DNA from: Nocardioides glacieisoli
Lineage (GTDB): Bacteria > Actinomycetota > Actinomycetes > Propionibacteriales > Nocardioidaceae
NCBI RefSeq assembly: GCF_004137245.1
Contig: NZ_SDWS01000013.1
Coordinates: forward strand, 1-64,000
Length of the DNA stretch: 64,000 nt
Direction of reading: 5' to 3'
The notes below the pieces were generated by a model. The model was not told the origin of the DNA. It did no database searches and saw nothing but the letters and a program-made list of their open reading frames with translations. Position 1 is the stretch's first letter. Every line of letters starts with the position of its first letter. The position numbers and the translations under genes were made by a program. Shown here in pieces: positions 36,303 to 45,279 of the stretch.

Positions 36303-38849
36303 ATGGATCGGGGTGACGAACGCTTCCGGCGCGACGAGAATGATGCCGTGGTGACTTCCGACCTGAGGCTTGAGGACTGGGACGACGTGTCGTCATGGCT
36401 TCGCGAGCGCCGTGCCGAGGTCGGTATGCCGACCTACCGGGACCTAGTCCGGCGCGTGCGCGAACTCCGGGTCGCCCGGGGACTGGCCCCCCATGATGCT
36501 CCGGGCAGAGGCACCGTCTACGACTGCTTCAAGCAAGGCCGACGGCGCATGGACGTCGAGCTGCTCGCAGACCTCGGGCGCGCTCTCGGGCTCGACGAGA
36601 CCCAGGCCCGGGAGTGGGATGCCGCGTGCTTCGCCGTGCAGAACCGGGTCGAGTCAGCAAAGGTAGTCTCGGTCGCCGAGCAGGTGCACCACACCCCGCA
36701 CTTCGTCGGCAGAGAGGCCGAGTTGCGAGCGTTGGGGGCGCGTGCGCAGACCTGGGTGATCAGCGAGCTGCCGGGCGTCGGCAAGACCCAGTTGGCCATC
36801 CAGGTCGCCCAGTCCTGGGTCCACCGAGGCGAAGCCGAGCGGATCCTGGTGGCCGATCTGAGGGGCTATCACCCCACCAGGGCCCCGGCGCACGGTGCGG
36901 CCATGCTCGATGAGCTGCTGCGCGTACTGACCGGGAGTTCGGCTGCTCGGCTAGAGACGCAAGAGCGGCGACGCGCGCTGCTGGCACGCGAGCTCGATCG
37001 GCAACGGTGCGTCCTGCTCCTCGACGACGCCAGCGTCCGCGAGCAGCTCGCCCAAGTACTGCCGCCTCCCGCCCGCCTGCCGGTCCTGGTCACCACCCGT
37101 CAGCGGTGCGACATCCCCAACGTCGAGCACCTGCATCTCGACCCACTGCCCACCGATGACGCGCTCGGGCTCCTCGCCGCCGTCGTCGGGGAATCCCTGG
37201 TGGCCCAAGAACCTCATCACGCTCACGCGATCGTCACCCGGCTGGGCAACCTCCCGCTTGCCATCGACGTGACCGGCCGCCGGATCGCGGACACCCCTGG
37301 TTGGAACTTGGCCGACCACGTCGAGGCCCTGGACCAACAGGTCGAGCTGCTGCGGAACCCCGAGGCAGTTACCTCCGCCATCGCACTGTCCTATCGCCGG
37401 CTCGACGTGTCAGCACGACGCCTGCTGAGAGTGCTGGCCAGCCAACCCGGCACCTCGCACTCTCCGGCCGCACTCGCCGCCATCCTGGACGCAGCGCCAG
37501 ACATCACCGCGCAGACGCTGAGCGAGCTCGAAGATGCCAGCCTTGTCCAGATTTCCGGCGAGCGGGTCGAGTTGCACGACCTCGTCCGCGTCCACGCTGC
37601 GGCGATCTCCCTGGACGAGGACCCGCCCCGTCTACGACTCCAGGCTCGCGGCCGACTCCTCGACCACTACTTGGACGGGGCGGCGCGAGCGGTCGTGGCC
37701 AGTGGCCTGGCCCCGCTGGTCTCCCGCGAGGACTTCGATCCATCCCCGACCTCGATGCCCGCTGACGGTGCACTGGCCTGGCTCGAGGCCGAACGCGAGA
37801 ACCTCCTGACCCTCGCAGACCCACGCGAGAGCTCCGCCAGACCCCACTTCACCCACGCACTCTCCGCATGTCTGGCCAAGTACCTGGAGGTGCAGGGCCT
37901 GTATCGAGATGCCGTGCGACTGCACCATCTCTCCTTGTCACTGGCACAACGCGCGGCCGACCCCCGCGCACAAGCAAGGGCCCACGTACTTCTAGGCCAA
38001 GTGCTGCTGCGCGTGGGCGAGCAACAAGACGCCACCCAGCACCTGCAGCGGGCACTCGACCTGGTCGACACCGCCACCGACCCCGACACGCACGCGTCGG
38101 CGGAGAACTCACTCGGCGTGACCGCGTGGCAATCCGGCGACTATGCTGAATCGGAAGCACACTTCAACCGGGCTCTCGCAACGGTGAACGCTCACGACAC
38201 GACACGTCGGGCAGCACCGATTCTGGGCAACCTAGCAGTGCTCGCCGAAGCCGGCGGCGACTACCAAGGCGCACTGTCCGCACAGCAGCAGGCGCGAGAG
38301 CTGTCTCGAGCAGACCACGACCGTGCCGCCGCGCTGATCGCTCTGAGCAACATCAGCTCACTGCACATCTCCCTGCAGGAGTACGACGAGGGCGAGCGGG
38401 CAGCACGCACGGCGCTGTGCGAGGCGGAGGCTCTCGGCGCGCGGGGCGTGCTGGCTCCGGCCGGCATCAACCTCGGCGTCGCTCTCACCAAGCTGGGACG
38501 ACTAGACGAGGCCGAGCAGGTCCTGACCACCGTCTTGGAGAAGTCCCGAGACAACGCGGACCGCCACCACGAGCTCGGAGCACTCATCGCTCTCAGCGAG
38601 CTCGCACTGGCACAGGACAGGACCGACGCAGCGCGGACGAGCTGCCACCAAGCCGGCGCCATCGCACGCGAACTGCAGCTGCCGTTCTGGGAGGCCCGAC
38701 ACCACCAGCTCCTCGCCGAAATCGCCGAGCACCTCAACGACCGATCGACCGCCCACGAGCAGTGGACGACAGCCCACCAACTCTACGCCCGAGTGGAGTC
38801 CCCCCTGGCCCACCAAGCAGCACTCGCCCTAAACCGCCTGGCGCGTTAA
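36303..38849 (+). CDS. NB-ARC (STAND) ATPase regulator with TPR repeats
   Basis: 848 residues (a GTG start near 36348 is possible). An N-terminal helical HTH-like module (about 22-115; SWLRERRAEVGMPTYRDLVR, LADLGRALGLDETQ) is followed by an NB-ARC domain: Walker A SELPGVGKTQLA near 154-165, Walker B CVLLLDDAS near 235, LVTTRQRC, and GNLPLAID near 320. The C-terminal half (about 520-845) consists of tetratricopeptide repeats (YAESEAHFNRALATV, YQGALSAQQQARELS). This is the actinobacterial SARP-like/AfsR-like STAND layout without a BTAD domain. It likely controls transcription in response to an unknown signal, or acts in conflict signalling. Confidence 0.85.
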   Translation: MDRGDERFRRDENDAVVTSDLRLEDWDDVSSWLRERRAEVGMPTYRDLVRRVRELRVARGLAPHDAPGRGTVYDCFKQGRRRMDVELLADLGRALGLDETQAREWDAACFAVQNRVESAKVVSVAEQVHHTPHFVGREAELRALGARAQTWVISELPGVGKTQLAIQVAQSWVHRGEAERILVADLRGYHPTRAPAHGAAMLDELLRVLTGSSAARLETQERRRALLARELDRQRCVLLLDDASVREQLAQVLPPPARLPVLVTTRQRCDIPNVEHLHLDPLPTDDALGLLAAVVGESLVAQEPHHAHAIVTRLGNLPLAIDVTGRRIADTPGWNLADHVEALDQQVELLRNPEAVTSAIALSYRRLDVSARRLLRVLASQPGTSHSPAALAAILDAAPDITAQTLSELEDASLVQISGERVELHDLVRVHAAAISLDEDPPRLRLQARGRLLDHYLDGAARAVVASGLAPLVSREDFDPSPTSMPADGALAWLEAERENLLTLADPRESSARPHFTHALSACLAKYLEVQGLYRDAVRLHHLSLSLAQRAADPRAQARAHVLLGQVLLRVGEQQDATQHLQRALDLVDTATDPDTHASAENSLGVTAWQSGDYAESEAHFNRALATVNAHDTTRRAAPILGNLAVLAEAGGDYQGALSAQQQARELSRADHDRAAALIALSNISSLHISLQEYDEGERAARTALCEAEALGARGVLAPAGINLGVALTKLGRLDEAEQVLTTVLEKSRDNADRHHELGALIALSELALAQDRTDAARTSCHQAGAIARELQLPFWEARHHQLLAEIAEHLNDRSTAHEQWTTAHQLYARVESPLAHQAALALNRLAR

Positions 38850-39036
38850 CCCGCGCACAACGAGCACGGCGAAAGCGTCGAACCAATCCCGCGAACTACA
38901 GCCCGGATCAGGCCGCGTCGAGCGTGCGAGTTCGTCGGCCAGTCCCAGACACCCATCGTTCACCGGCACGCCCGATCAGCAGTCGGATGGCCGCAGCGCG
39001 CGCCATCTGCGACCCGGATGGGGGATCTTGCGTCCT

Positions 39037-39540
39037 TTAACTTGCTGCTGCCGCTGCAGCACCCCCACCGGAGTCGCTTTCTAGTGCTCGGCGAGCAATC
39101 AGTCCGAGACCGATGAGGGCTGCCGCATCGTCCGGGACAGCAGTGTCCCTGATCCCGATGGTCCCGGTCGTCCGCAGGAAGCCACCGAGCTTCAGCCACA
39201 TCGCTTCGGTGCCGTCGGCCGCGACCCATTGATAGCGACGCCAGAGCACCCCACTGACCTTGAGTCGGTAGCGCCGACCGTTGACCTCGGCGTCGCCTCT
39301 CCCCAGGATGCCTGTCTGCTGGAACTCGCCGACGGTACTGCCATCGGCAGCGGCGGCACGCACCGTGCGTCCGAGTAGGCCCAGCGTCGTGAAGGTCAGC
39401 CGCTGGTGCGTCAGGTCCAGCTGGGCCGAGCGCTTGAGAAGACCTCTGAACGCGAACGTGCCGTCAGGTGCGCCCGCCTCGCTCAGGCTGAGCGATGAGT
39501 CGACTAGGCCTGGTTGGCTCACAGTGATCGTGCGTGTCAT
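39037..39540 (-). CDS. Hypothetical LURP-one/tubby-like domain protein
   Basis: A 167-residue beta-rich protein (MTRTITVSQPGLVDSSLSLS) whose ATG at 39540 overlaps the stop of the winged-helix gene. The alternating hydrophobic strands and phrases such as GRRYRLKVSGVLWRRYQWVA fit a phospholipid-scramblase/LURP-one-like beta-barrel, but the match is weak. It ends in a Gly/Ala tail. It is the last gene of a three-gene operon with a regulator and a membrane protein, so a role at the membrane under that regulator's control is plausible. Confidence 0.6.
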   Translation of the reverse strand: MTRTITVSQPGLVDSSLSLSEAGAPDGTFAFRGLLKRSAQLDLTHQRLTFTTLGLLGRTVRAAAADGSTVGEFQQTGILGRGDAEVNGRRYRLKVSGVLWRRYQWVAADGTEAMWLKLGGFLRTTGTIGIRDTAVPDDAAALIGLGLIARRALESDSGGGAAAAAAS

Positions 39541-39872
39541 CGTTCTTCGTTCCCGGGTGCATCGGACGTTTCGGGCGGGGATTCGACGATCTCGCGCAGC
39601 GTCCTGAGGTGGTCGTTGAAGGCGTTACGTCCTTCGGGAGTGAGGCTGAGCCAGGTGCGTGGCCACTTGCCGACGTGACCTTTGCGGATCGCGACGTATC
39701 CGGCCTGTTCGAGGGTCGAGGCCTGGCGGGACAGCAGCGAGTCGCTGATTTGGAGGGTGTCGCGAAGGAACCGGAACTCCAGTTCATCTGCCTGGGCCAA
39801 GCCGGCGAGTAGGGAGAAGCGCACCGGTTGGTGAACCAGGTCGTCGAGGCGAACCCGCGGGTGCGCGCTCAT
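39537..39872 (-). CDS. Winged-helix transcriptional regulator (MarR-like, HTH_27 type)
   Basis: 111 residues from ATG 39872 (MSAHPRVRLDDLVHQPVRFS), overlapping the upstream membrane-protein stop. It is a compact winged helix: LVHQPVRFSLLAGLAQADEL, LRDTLQISDSLLSRQASTLE (recognition helix), then AGYVAIRKGHVGKWPRTWLS (wing) and LTPEGRNAF. Regulators of this type usually repress their own operon, and a perfect palindrome stands just upstream of the operon at 40325. Probably an autorepressor. Confidence 0.85.
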   Translation of the reverse strand: MSAHPRVRLDDLVHQPVRFSLLAGLAQADELEFRFLRDTLQISDSLLSRQASTLEQAGYVAIRKGHVGKWPRTWLSLTPEGRNAFNDHLRTLREIVESPPETSDAPGNEER

Positions 39873-40300
39873 GGGGTGCGTCGGAGCCGCTGGGCCCACA
39901 GCAGGAACGGCACGGCGCCGACGATGCCGCCCAGGGTGAAGGAGAAGCCGACGGTGCCGTCGAGTAGGTTCCCGAGGACGAACAGGGCGAGGGCGCTCCA
40001 GAGCCCGAGCGCCCACTCAAGCCAGTGCGGGGTGCTCCGAGTTCGTACCTGCCGATACCGACGAAGGTAGGGGACGTTGGTACCCACGGTGATGGCGAGG
40101 GCGACCGCCGCCGCGGTGGCTCCCACCAGGCTGGCGACCCCGCCGGCGTTGTTGAGATCAACGGCCAGCCCGATGAGGAGAATTGTGACACCCATACCGA
40201 CGTAGAGCGGACGCTCCTGCGGGACCCGGGTTCGCACGGCGGTCCCGACCTTTTCTGCGGCTTTCAGCATGGCTTCGGCATTGTGCTCCGTCGGTTCCAT
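39869..40300 (-). CDS. Small integral membrane protein
   Basis: About 143 residues from ATG 40300 (a start 15 bases upstream is possible). Four hydrophobic segments are visible: LYVGMGVTILLIGLAVDL, GVASLVGATAAAVALAITVG, LEWALGLWSALALFVLGNLL and FSFTLGGIVGAVPFLLWAQR. No signal peptide or known family. It is first in the operon, directly downstream of the palindrome at 40325-40347. Membrane protein plus winged-helix regulator pairs often respond to membrane or drug stress; that is inference. Confidence 0.75.
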   Translation of the reverse strand: MEPTEHNAEAMLKAAEKVGTAVRTRVPQERPLYVGMGVTILLIGLAVDLNNAGGVASLVGATAAAVALAITVGTNVPYLRRYRQVRTRSTPHWLEWALGLWSALALFVLGNLLDGTVGFSFTLGGIVGAVPFLLWAQRLRRTP

Positions 40301-40324
40301 CGACCCGCTCACCACCTTCTAAAA

Positions 40325-40347
40325 GTAGTTTCCAATTAGGAAACTAC
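40325..40347. promoter_or_regulatory. Perfect palindromic operator, GTAGTTTCC-N5-GGAAACTAC
   Basis: Arms at 40325-40333 and 40339-40347 are perfectly complementary around AATTA, in a locally AT-rich stretch 25-45 bases upstream of the membrane-protein start. The position and shape fit the operator of the winged-helix regulator encoded in the same operon. Confidence 0.75.
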
Positions 40348-40562
40348 ATTCGAATCCGGGCTGTGTCAACGGGATGGCCCACGACTGCGACCGTCTGCCC
40401 AACATCGAGCCCGGGGCACTCGCATCGGATCGGGCGACCCCGATCAGCCCATGCGTTCCCGATAGACGAACCCCTACCGGTTCTCTGGTCCGAGTGTTGG
40501 CTGATCGGCGCCGGTTGTCCCGTTGAGGTGTCGAGTCCGGGACAGCCGACGCCTCGGCAAAG
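40348..40562. other. Intergenic region
   Basis: 215 bases between the operator and the small HTH gene. No gene or repeat was recognised on either strand. Confidence 0.4.
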
Positions 40563-40763
40563 TCAGCGGCGTGGTCGTGACTCGGGGAGGTTTGCCTTGG
40601 CCGCGGTGCGCTGGCGTTCGATCGCGCGGTAGACGGTTGAGCGTCCGACCCCGAAGAGCTCGGCCACCTCGAGGGTGCTGTACTCGCCGCTGTGCACCAG
40701 CGACACCAGGTGCTTCCCGATCCGGTGCAGCCTGGCGTTCAACTCGTCTGACTCGTCCCTCAT
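40563..40763 (-). CDS. Small HTH protein, resolvase C-terminus-like
   Basis: About 66 residues from ATG 40763 (MRDESDELNARLHRIGKHLV; an upstream start at 40814 is possible). The body, LVSLVHSGEYSTLEVAELFG plus VGRSTVYRAIERQ, is the Hin/resolvase-type helix-turn-helix found at the C terminus of serine recombinases. The catalytic domain is absent, so this is either a stand-alone DNA-binding protein or the tail of a lost resolvase. It is not clearly linked to its neighbours. Confidence 0.6.
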   Translation of the reverse strand: MRDESDELNARLHRIGKHLVSLVHSGEYSTLEVAELFGVGRSTVYRAIERQRTAAKANLPESRPRR

Positions 40764-40845
40764 CCGATGCCGCCGGTCGCAGGGTGGTGCTCGGGTATCT
40801 GAGCCGCGTTGCACGGTCTCACCGATCGTTCACAGCGTGGCGACG

Positions 40846-41355
40846 TCATGGTTGGCTCGGGCGGAGGTCCGTGACTGGCACGCCGTGCTCGGCGCGCAGG
40901 CGCGCCGCGATGATCGAGCGGTGGCACGCCTCCGGATCGCGCTCGACGCAGAAGAGCGCGATCGCCGATTCGCCCGCGTGGTCGGCCACCAGCGTGTGGA
41001 GGTTGACCGGATCGAGAATCTCCCGGGTGTAGCGCTCGGCGTACGCCGCCGCAAGCGCGACGCGGTTGCGTTTGCGTTTGCCCACCCCCTGCCGGTCGTC
41101 TTCGCGATACTGGAGCTGGCGCAGCTCGGTCGTGGGCGCCAGCTCCCTCACGTGCCGGTAGCCGACGTCCGCCGCGGCGAGCGCGCGCTGGAGCCGCAGC
41201 GAGTTCGCCCACGCGTACTCGGGTCCACGCACGCCGCGGCGCTGCCGAACGTCGAGCAACAGCCCGACCTCCGCCTCCCGCAGTCGGTGCAGGAAGGAGT
41301 CGGCGTCGAAACCGTACACGCCAACCGTCACGATCTTGGGCACCCGAATCCCCAC
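40846..41355 (-). CDS. DUF488 family protein
   Basis: 169 residues (MGIRVPKIVTVGVYGFDADS). Family motifs: TVGVYGFDADSFLHRL, LLLDVRQRRGVRGPEYAWAN near 32-51, and the C-terminal IALFCVERDPEACHRSIIA near 133-151, whose Cys-His CxxxxxxCHR pattern is the hallmark of DUF488. Function of the family is unsettled; members are small cytosolic proteins. It lies 25 bp downstream of the RidA gene and may be co-transcribed with it. Confidence 0.88.
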   Translation of the reverse strand: MGIRVPKIVTVGVYGFDADSFLHRLREAEVGLLLDVRQRRGVRGPEYAWANSLRLQRALAAADVGYRHVRELAPTTELRQLQYREDDRQGVGKRKRNRVALAAAYAERYTREILDPVNLHTLVADHAGESAIALFCVERDPEACHRSIIAARLRAEHGVPVTDLRPSQP

Positions 41356-41380
41356 CCGTCCCTCAGCCCGCGACGTCGCC

Positions 41381-41782
41381 TCAGGGACGGGCAGCTACGG
41401 CTTCGACCTCGAAGCCGATGTCCGGCATCGCCAAACTGGCCACCCCGAGCACGGTCTGCGTCGGAGGAGTGTCGCCGCACCGGCGCTGCACGGCCTGGCC
41501 GATGACCCCGAGCTTCTCGAAGTCAGGGTCGACCACGTAGGTCCGGAGCTGGACGACGTGGCTGAAGTCCAGCTCATGCGCGGCCAGGGCGACCCCCAGG
41601 TTCTCGAACGCCTGCTCCACCTGCCCTGCGAAGTCGGGCGAGACCACCGTCCCGTCTGGGCCCGATCCGTACTGACCCGAGACGAGCACCAACCCCGTGC
41701 CGGCTGAGATGGCGGCGGTGTGGCTGTAGCCGAACGGGACCGGGTCGTGCAGGCCGGCCGGGTTGACGATGGTGTAGGACAT
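41381..41782 (-). CDS. RidA family (YjgF/UK114) protein
   Basis: 133 residues (MSYTIVNPAGLHDPVPFGYS). Family phrases include GLVLVSGQYGSGPDG (about 29-43), QVEQAFENLGVALAAHELDF, VVQLRTYVVDPDF and PTQTVLGVASLAMPDIGFEV. The usual catalytic Arg is present in QLRTYV (near residue 80). RidA enzymes hydrolyse reactive enamine/imine intermediates. It is transcribed away from a WYL regulator across a 104-bp gap, so that regulator may control it. Confidence 0.9.
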   Translation of the reverse strand: MSYTIVNPAGLHDPVPFGYSHTAAISAGTGLVLVSGQYGSGPDGTVVSPDFAGQVEQAFENLGVALAAHELDFSHVVQLRTYVVDPDFEKLGVIGQAVQRRCGDTPPTQTVLGVASLAMPDIGFEVEAVAARP

Positions 41783-41886
41783 ACAGACGCCTCTCGCTGG
41801 TGATGGTCGTGCGCTCGGTGCGCGCCTCCATCATGGGCACGTAACCCTGACAACGAGTGTCACTGTTTCCGCGTAGAGTTCTGCCC

Positions 41887-42858
41887 GTGCGTGCGAGCCG
41901 CCTGGTCGAGTTGCTGGTGAGGCTGCAGGTGCGGGGCGGCGCGTCCGCGACCGAGCTGGCGGCCGCACTCGAGGTATCGGTGCGCACCGTGTACCGCGAC
42001 GTCGAGGCCTTGAGCGCCGCCGGCGTCCCGATCTACACCGAGGTCGGGCGAAACGGCGGAATCCGCATCGATCCCGACTACCGCATCGCCGGGCTGCCGC
42101 GGCTCGCGACCGCCGAGGCCCGTGGCGTGCTGTTCGCGATCGTTCCGGCGATCGCCGACCAGCTCGGGTTCGACGCTGCCGCCGCCGACCGCACGCTCCT
42201 GCCGGCGATGGAGCGGTCCACGGAGACGGCCGCCCGGGTCGTGCGCGACCGCCTGATCGTGGAGCCGACCCACTGGTTCGTGCCGCCGGACGACACATCG
42301 GCACTCACCGAGATAGCGCAGGCGGTGTGGGAGTCCCGCGAGGTCAGGCTGACGTACCGGGGCACCGAGGCCACCGTCCAGCCGCTCGGCCTGATCCTGA
42401 AAGGCTCCACCTGGTACCTCCTCGGGCAGGCACGAGGCACTGCCAGCGGCTCGTACCGGCTGTTCCGGCTCTCACGCGTCGAGGCCGTCGAGTTGCGCGA
42501 GATCCGCTTTGAGCGGCCACCCGGTTTCGACCTCGGCGCAGCGTGGGCCGAGCACCGCCGGGCCTTCCTCGCGTCGCTCCCGCAGTACGCCGTGACTGTG
42601 CGCATCGCTCCGTCAGCCGAGCCGCTTCTCGCGATCCTGGACGAAGGGGCACCCGAACTTCCCCTGCCGGCCGACGTCCAGCGCGACGAGCACGGTTGGG
42701 CTCGCCTCCGGCTGCGTTTCGAACGCAGCCCGGACGGCACCGCCCGGCACCTGCTACGCCTCGGTGCCGACATCGAGGTCCTCGACCCACCCGAACTCCG
42801 CGACCGCATGACCGCCGCAGCGATCCAACTCGCCGCCCTCTACACCAGTGACCAATGA
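41887..42858 (+). CDS. WYL-domain transcriptional regulator (YafY type)
   Basis: 323 residues from GTG 41887 (VRASRLVELLVRLQVRGGAS). An HTH_11 domain (ATELAAALEVSVRTVYRDVE) covers the first 60 residues. The WYL domain follows (about 135-230) with VRLTYRGTEATVQPLGLILK and GSTWYLLGQARG, and a WCX C-terminal domain ends the protein. Such regulators bind ligands or nucleic-acid products and often control neighbouring genes. The divergent RidA/DUF488 operon is the likely target. Confidence 0.9.
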   Translation: MRASRLVELLVRLQVRGGASATELAAALEVSVRTVYRDVEALSAAGVPIYTEVGRNGGIRIDPDYRIAGLPRLATAEARGVLFAIVPAIADQLGFDAAAADRTLLPAMERSTETAARVVRDRLIVEPTHWFVPPDDTSALTEIAQAVWESREVRLTYRGTEATVQPLGLILKGSTWYLLGQARGTASGSYRLFRLSRVEAVELREIRFERPPGFDLGAAWAEHRRAFLASLPQYAVTVRIAPSAEPLLAILDEGAPELPLPADVQRDEHGWARLRLRFERSPDGTARHLLRLGADIEVLDPPELRDRMTAAAIQLAALYTSDQ

Positions 42859-43115
42859 CAGCGACCCCGAGACCGCTCCGACAGTACCGGGCATAACGAT
42901 CCGCCGATCGAATGGGCTGCCGTCGCTCGTCGGCGAGTCGGACAACGCGTCCCGTGATCGCTCCATCGCCGTAAGAGGATGGGCTCGCGGAGTGAGCCGG
43001 TGCGGGATGGGTTAGCCGTGCACCTGCTGGACGGTCATTGATCCGAGACGTGATGCGGAAGCCGTTCGTCCGCAACCTTTCGTAGGCTGTCGTTCTCAAT
43101 CGCGAACGGATGGCC
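42859..43115. other. Intergenic region
   Basis: About 257 bases after the WYL regulator. No gene or clear regulatory repeat seen. A promoter for the VOC gene should lie near 43050-43100. Confidence 0.35.
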
Positions 43116-43523
43116 ATGAGGATCCTGAGACAGATCACAGTCTTCGATGCTGCCGACATGTCGGCCGAGAGCGCCTTCTGGGCGGGACTCTTGGGTGGTG
43201 AGGTCTGGGCGGACGACAACTTTCACAGCGTGATTGTCGAGGGCAGGTGGCGGTTGGGTGTCCAGTTCGCGCCAAATCACGTGCCGCCCGGCTGGCCCGA
43301 CGGGGAACAGCAGCAACAGGTCCATCCTGACCTGCACGTCGAGGACATCAGGGCCGCCCACGAGCACGCCATCTCATTGGGTGCACGGCTCCTCAAAGCC
43401 GCAGAGAACCTCGACAAACCTGAAGGCCACCAGGTCTACGCGGATCCGGCGGGACATCCCTTCTGCCTCGGTTGGCACGAGAACGTCGCTCTTGCTCATG
43501 ACTTCGGCGCTACGAGGGGTTGA
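43116..43523 (+). CDS. VOC (glyoxalase-like) superfamily protein
   Basis: 135 residues from ATG 43116 (MRILRQITVFDAADMSAESA; ATG 43110 is possible). Pattern of the glyoxalase_6 group: FWAGLLGGEVWADDNFHSVI, LGVQFAPNHVPPGWPDGEQQ, QVHPDLHVEDI (about 73-83) and VYADPAGHPFCLGW (about 110-123). These are small beta-alpha-beta metal-dependent enzymes or antibiotic-binding proteins. The substrate cannot be predicted. It precedes an acetyltransferase gene by 144 bp. Confidence 0.85.
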   Translation: MRILRQITVFDAADMSAESAFWAGLLGGEVWADDNFHSVIVEGRWRLGVQFAPNHVPPGWPDGEQQQQVHPDLHVEDIRAAHEHAISLGARLLKAAENLDKPEGHQVYADPAGHPFCLGWHENVALAHDFGATRG

Positions 43524-43667
43524 GTCAGCCTTCGCAGGCCGACGTCCTCGGCGCTGAGATCGCCGCTTCACGTCGGCCCTTCGTCGAGACCAGGACTACA
43601 CAAAAGCCGTCCGGTGCGAGACGAGCGCGCGGGCACAAGGATCAGCTGCAACGATTTGGAGACCACC

Positions 43668-44249
43668 ATGATGACGGCGCACACCGTCCGCGCGCTCACG
43701 CCCGAGACCTATCCGGCGTGGTTGGCGCTAGCCCAAAAGCACAACGGGGTCTGGGGCGGCTGCTGGTGCTCGTACTTCCACGGCGACACCGAGGCCACTG
43801 TCAAGCAGGACCACGACGGGCCGACGTTCAAGCTGCGCCTGGTGAACGAAGGTGTGGCGCACGCCGCCCTCGTGTTCGACGGGGACCAGGCCATCGCCTG
43901 GTGCGAATATGGCAGTCCGCTCGAGCTGCCGAACATCTACCACCGCAAGCAGTACGACGCCCAGGAGACGACCTCGGCGCCGTGGCGCATCACCTGCTTC
44001 TTCGTCGACCGCGACCATCGCCGCTCGGGCGTGGCTCGCGAGGCGCTCGACGGCGCCCTGGAGCTGATTGCCCAAGCCGGTGGCGGTGAGGTCGTGTCAT
44101 TCCCCAACGAGCTCGTGCCCGGCAAGAAGACGTCGCCCTCGTTCCTCCACAACGGAACAAGGGCGATGTTCGAGAAGGCCGGATTCACCTTCGAGCGCCA
44201 CATCGGCAAGCGCAAGACCGTGATGCGCAAGATGGTCCCTGCCGCGTAG
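43668..44249 (+). CDS. GNAT family N-acetyltransferase
   Basis: 193 residues from ATG 43668 (MMTAHTVRALTPETYPAWLA). It has the aromatic N-terminal block GVWGGCWCSYFHGD and the acetyl-CoA-binding motif A of GNAT enzymes: ITCFFVDRDHRRSGVAREAL (about 108-127), with RRSGVA as the Q/RxxGxG/A loop. The C terminus ends GFTFERHIGKRKTVMRKMV. The substrate is unknown. ATGATG with a preceding GGAGA-type ribosome site supports this start. Confidence 0.88.
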   Translation: MMTAHTVRALTPETYPAWLALAQKHNGVWGGCWCSYFHGDTEATVKQDHDGPTFKLRLVNEGVAHAALVFDGDQAIAWCEYGSPLELPNIYHRKQYDAQETTSAPWRITCFFVDRDHRRSGVAREALDGALELIAQAGGGEVVSFPNELVPGKKTSPSFLHNGTRAMFEKAGFTFERHIGKRKTVMRKMVPAA

Positions 44250-44370
44250 GGGACGTCCGAGACGTGATCGCGGAGGGCCGCCAGCCGGTGAGGTCCAAGC
44301 ATCCTCCCGATCAGGGTCGTTTCGGGCTGCTCGTCATCAGCGTACTTGGCCGCACGATCACCATCACCAG

Positions 44371-44407
44371 CCCTCTGTGGCACGCTCCGCGCGCCAATCG
44401 GCGTGCG
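44371..44407 (+). repeat. REP-like repeat, copy A
   Basis: Contains CCCTCTGTGGCACGCTCC followed by GCGCGCCAATCGGCGTGCG, with an imperfect palindrome CGCGCC...GGCG/TGCG. It shares this core with copies near 49393-49421, 50176-50216 and 52711-52746. It lies in the gap downstream of the acetyltransferase and heliorhodopsin genes, which converge here. Confidence 0.6.
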
Positions 44408-44427
44408 TCGCATTCCGCGGGGCGTGT

Positions 44428-45279
44428 TCAGGCGAGCGAGCCTGCGAAGATTTGCCAGGCCAGTGCGGACTTGGCGACGAGGCTGAGCACGAGGTAGCTC
44501 CGTTCACCGAAGGCGTAGCTTCGCCACGGTCCAGCCTCGCGGTACTGCAGCCACTGGTTGAGCGCGAAGCTCATGAAGAAGACGAACAGGGACACGAAGA
44601 TCCCGAACACGAAGTCGGGCACGTCCTGCCTGGCTTCTACCAGGTTCCAGGTGATCGCCACCCAGGGGGCGGCCCCAGCCACGCAGCCGAACCAGAACGG
44701 AAGCATCGTCGTTGCTGTTCGCCCGGGCGGGTTCATGAGTTCTTGCAGCCATCCGAACAAGATCATTGCCACGTTGGCGCCGATGATCGCGAAGACAGCG
44801 GAGATCTCGACGATACCGTTGTAGAAGGCGATCAGGACGATCATGATCGTCGCGCTGAACGAGTACTCGATCCACCGGAACGCGTTGAGGCCGCGGCGCA
44901 GGTCGTGCTCGTAACGGTGACGCCCCGCCGTTGCCGTCACGAAGTGGTCGAGCGCAGCCAGGGTCAGGAACGCTGCGATCGCCCAGCCGATGCGTATGTC
45001 GAGAATCGACTCGGGGTCTGCGAGGTCGGTGCCCGGGGGTCCTTGGGCATACGACGCGATGACGGTGATCGCGAAGTCGCTGGCCAAGACGAGCACGGCG
45101 ACGGCCTGGGCGGCGTGCAGGAGCGCCAGGCCGATGTTCCAGCGGCGCAGCCCAAGCAGGGCGGCGTCGTCGACACCGGTGGCGGTCGTCCGTGGGGGCA
45201 TGGTCACGAGCGTAGTGTTGGCACGATCACGATCACGAGCCCGCGCCCGTACGGTCGGGTCGCTTGGGTCGGTGGTCAT
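44428..45279 (-). CDS. Heliorhodopsin
   Basis: 283 residues with seven hydrophobic segments. The last helix reads SYLVLSLVAKSALAWQIFAG, placing the retinal Schiff-base lysine at about residue 270, as in heliorhodopsins. The third helix has RWIEYSFSATIMIVLIAF with the counter-ion Glu at about 138; RWIEYS.SAT is a heliorhodopsin hallmark, absent from type 1 pump rhodopsins. The photochemical role of heliorhodopsins is unsettled. The ATG overlaps the stop of the baeRF-family gene, and both follow a TerC gene behind a riboswitch, so expression is probably tied to manganese or a related signal. Confidence 0.93.
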   Translation of the reverse strand: MTTDPSDPTVRARARDRDRANTTLVTMPPRTTATGVDDAALLGLRRWNIGLALLHAAQAVAVLVLASDFAITVIASYAQGPPGTDLADPESILDIRIGWAIAAFLTLAALDHFVTATAGRHRYEHDLRRGLNAFRWIEYSFSATIMIVLIAFYNGIVEISAVFAIIGANVAMILFGWLQELMNPPGRTATTMLPFWFGCVAGAAPWVAITWNLVEARQDVPDFVFGIFVSLFVFFMSFALNQWLQYREAGPWRSYAFGERSYLVLSLVAKSALAWQIFAGSLA

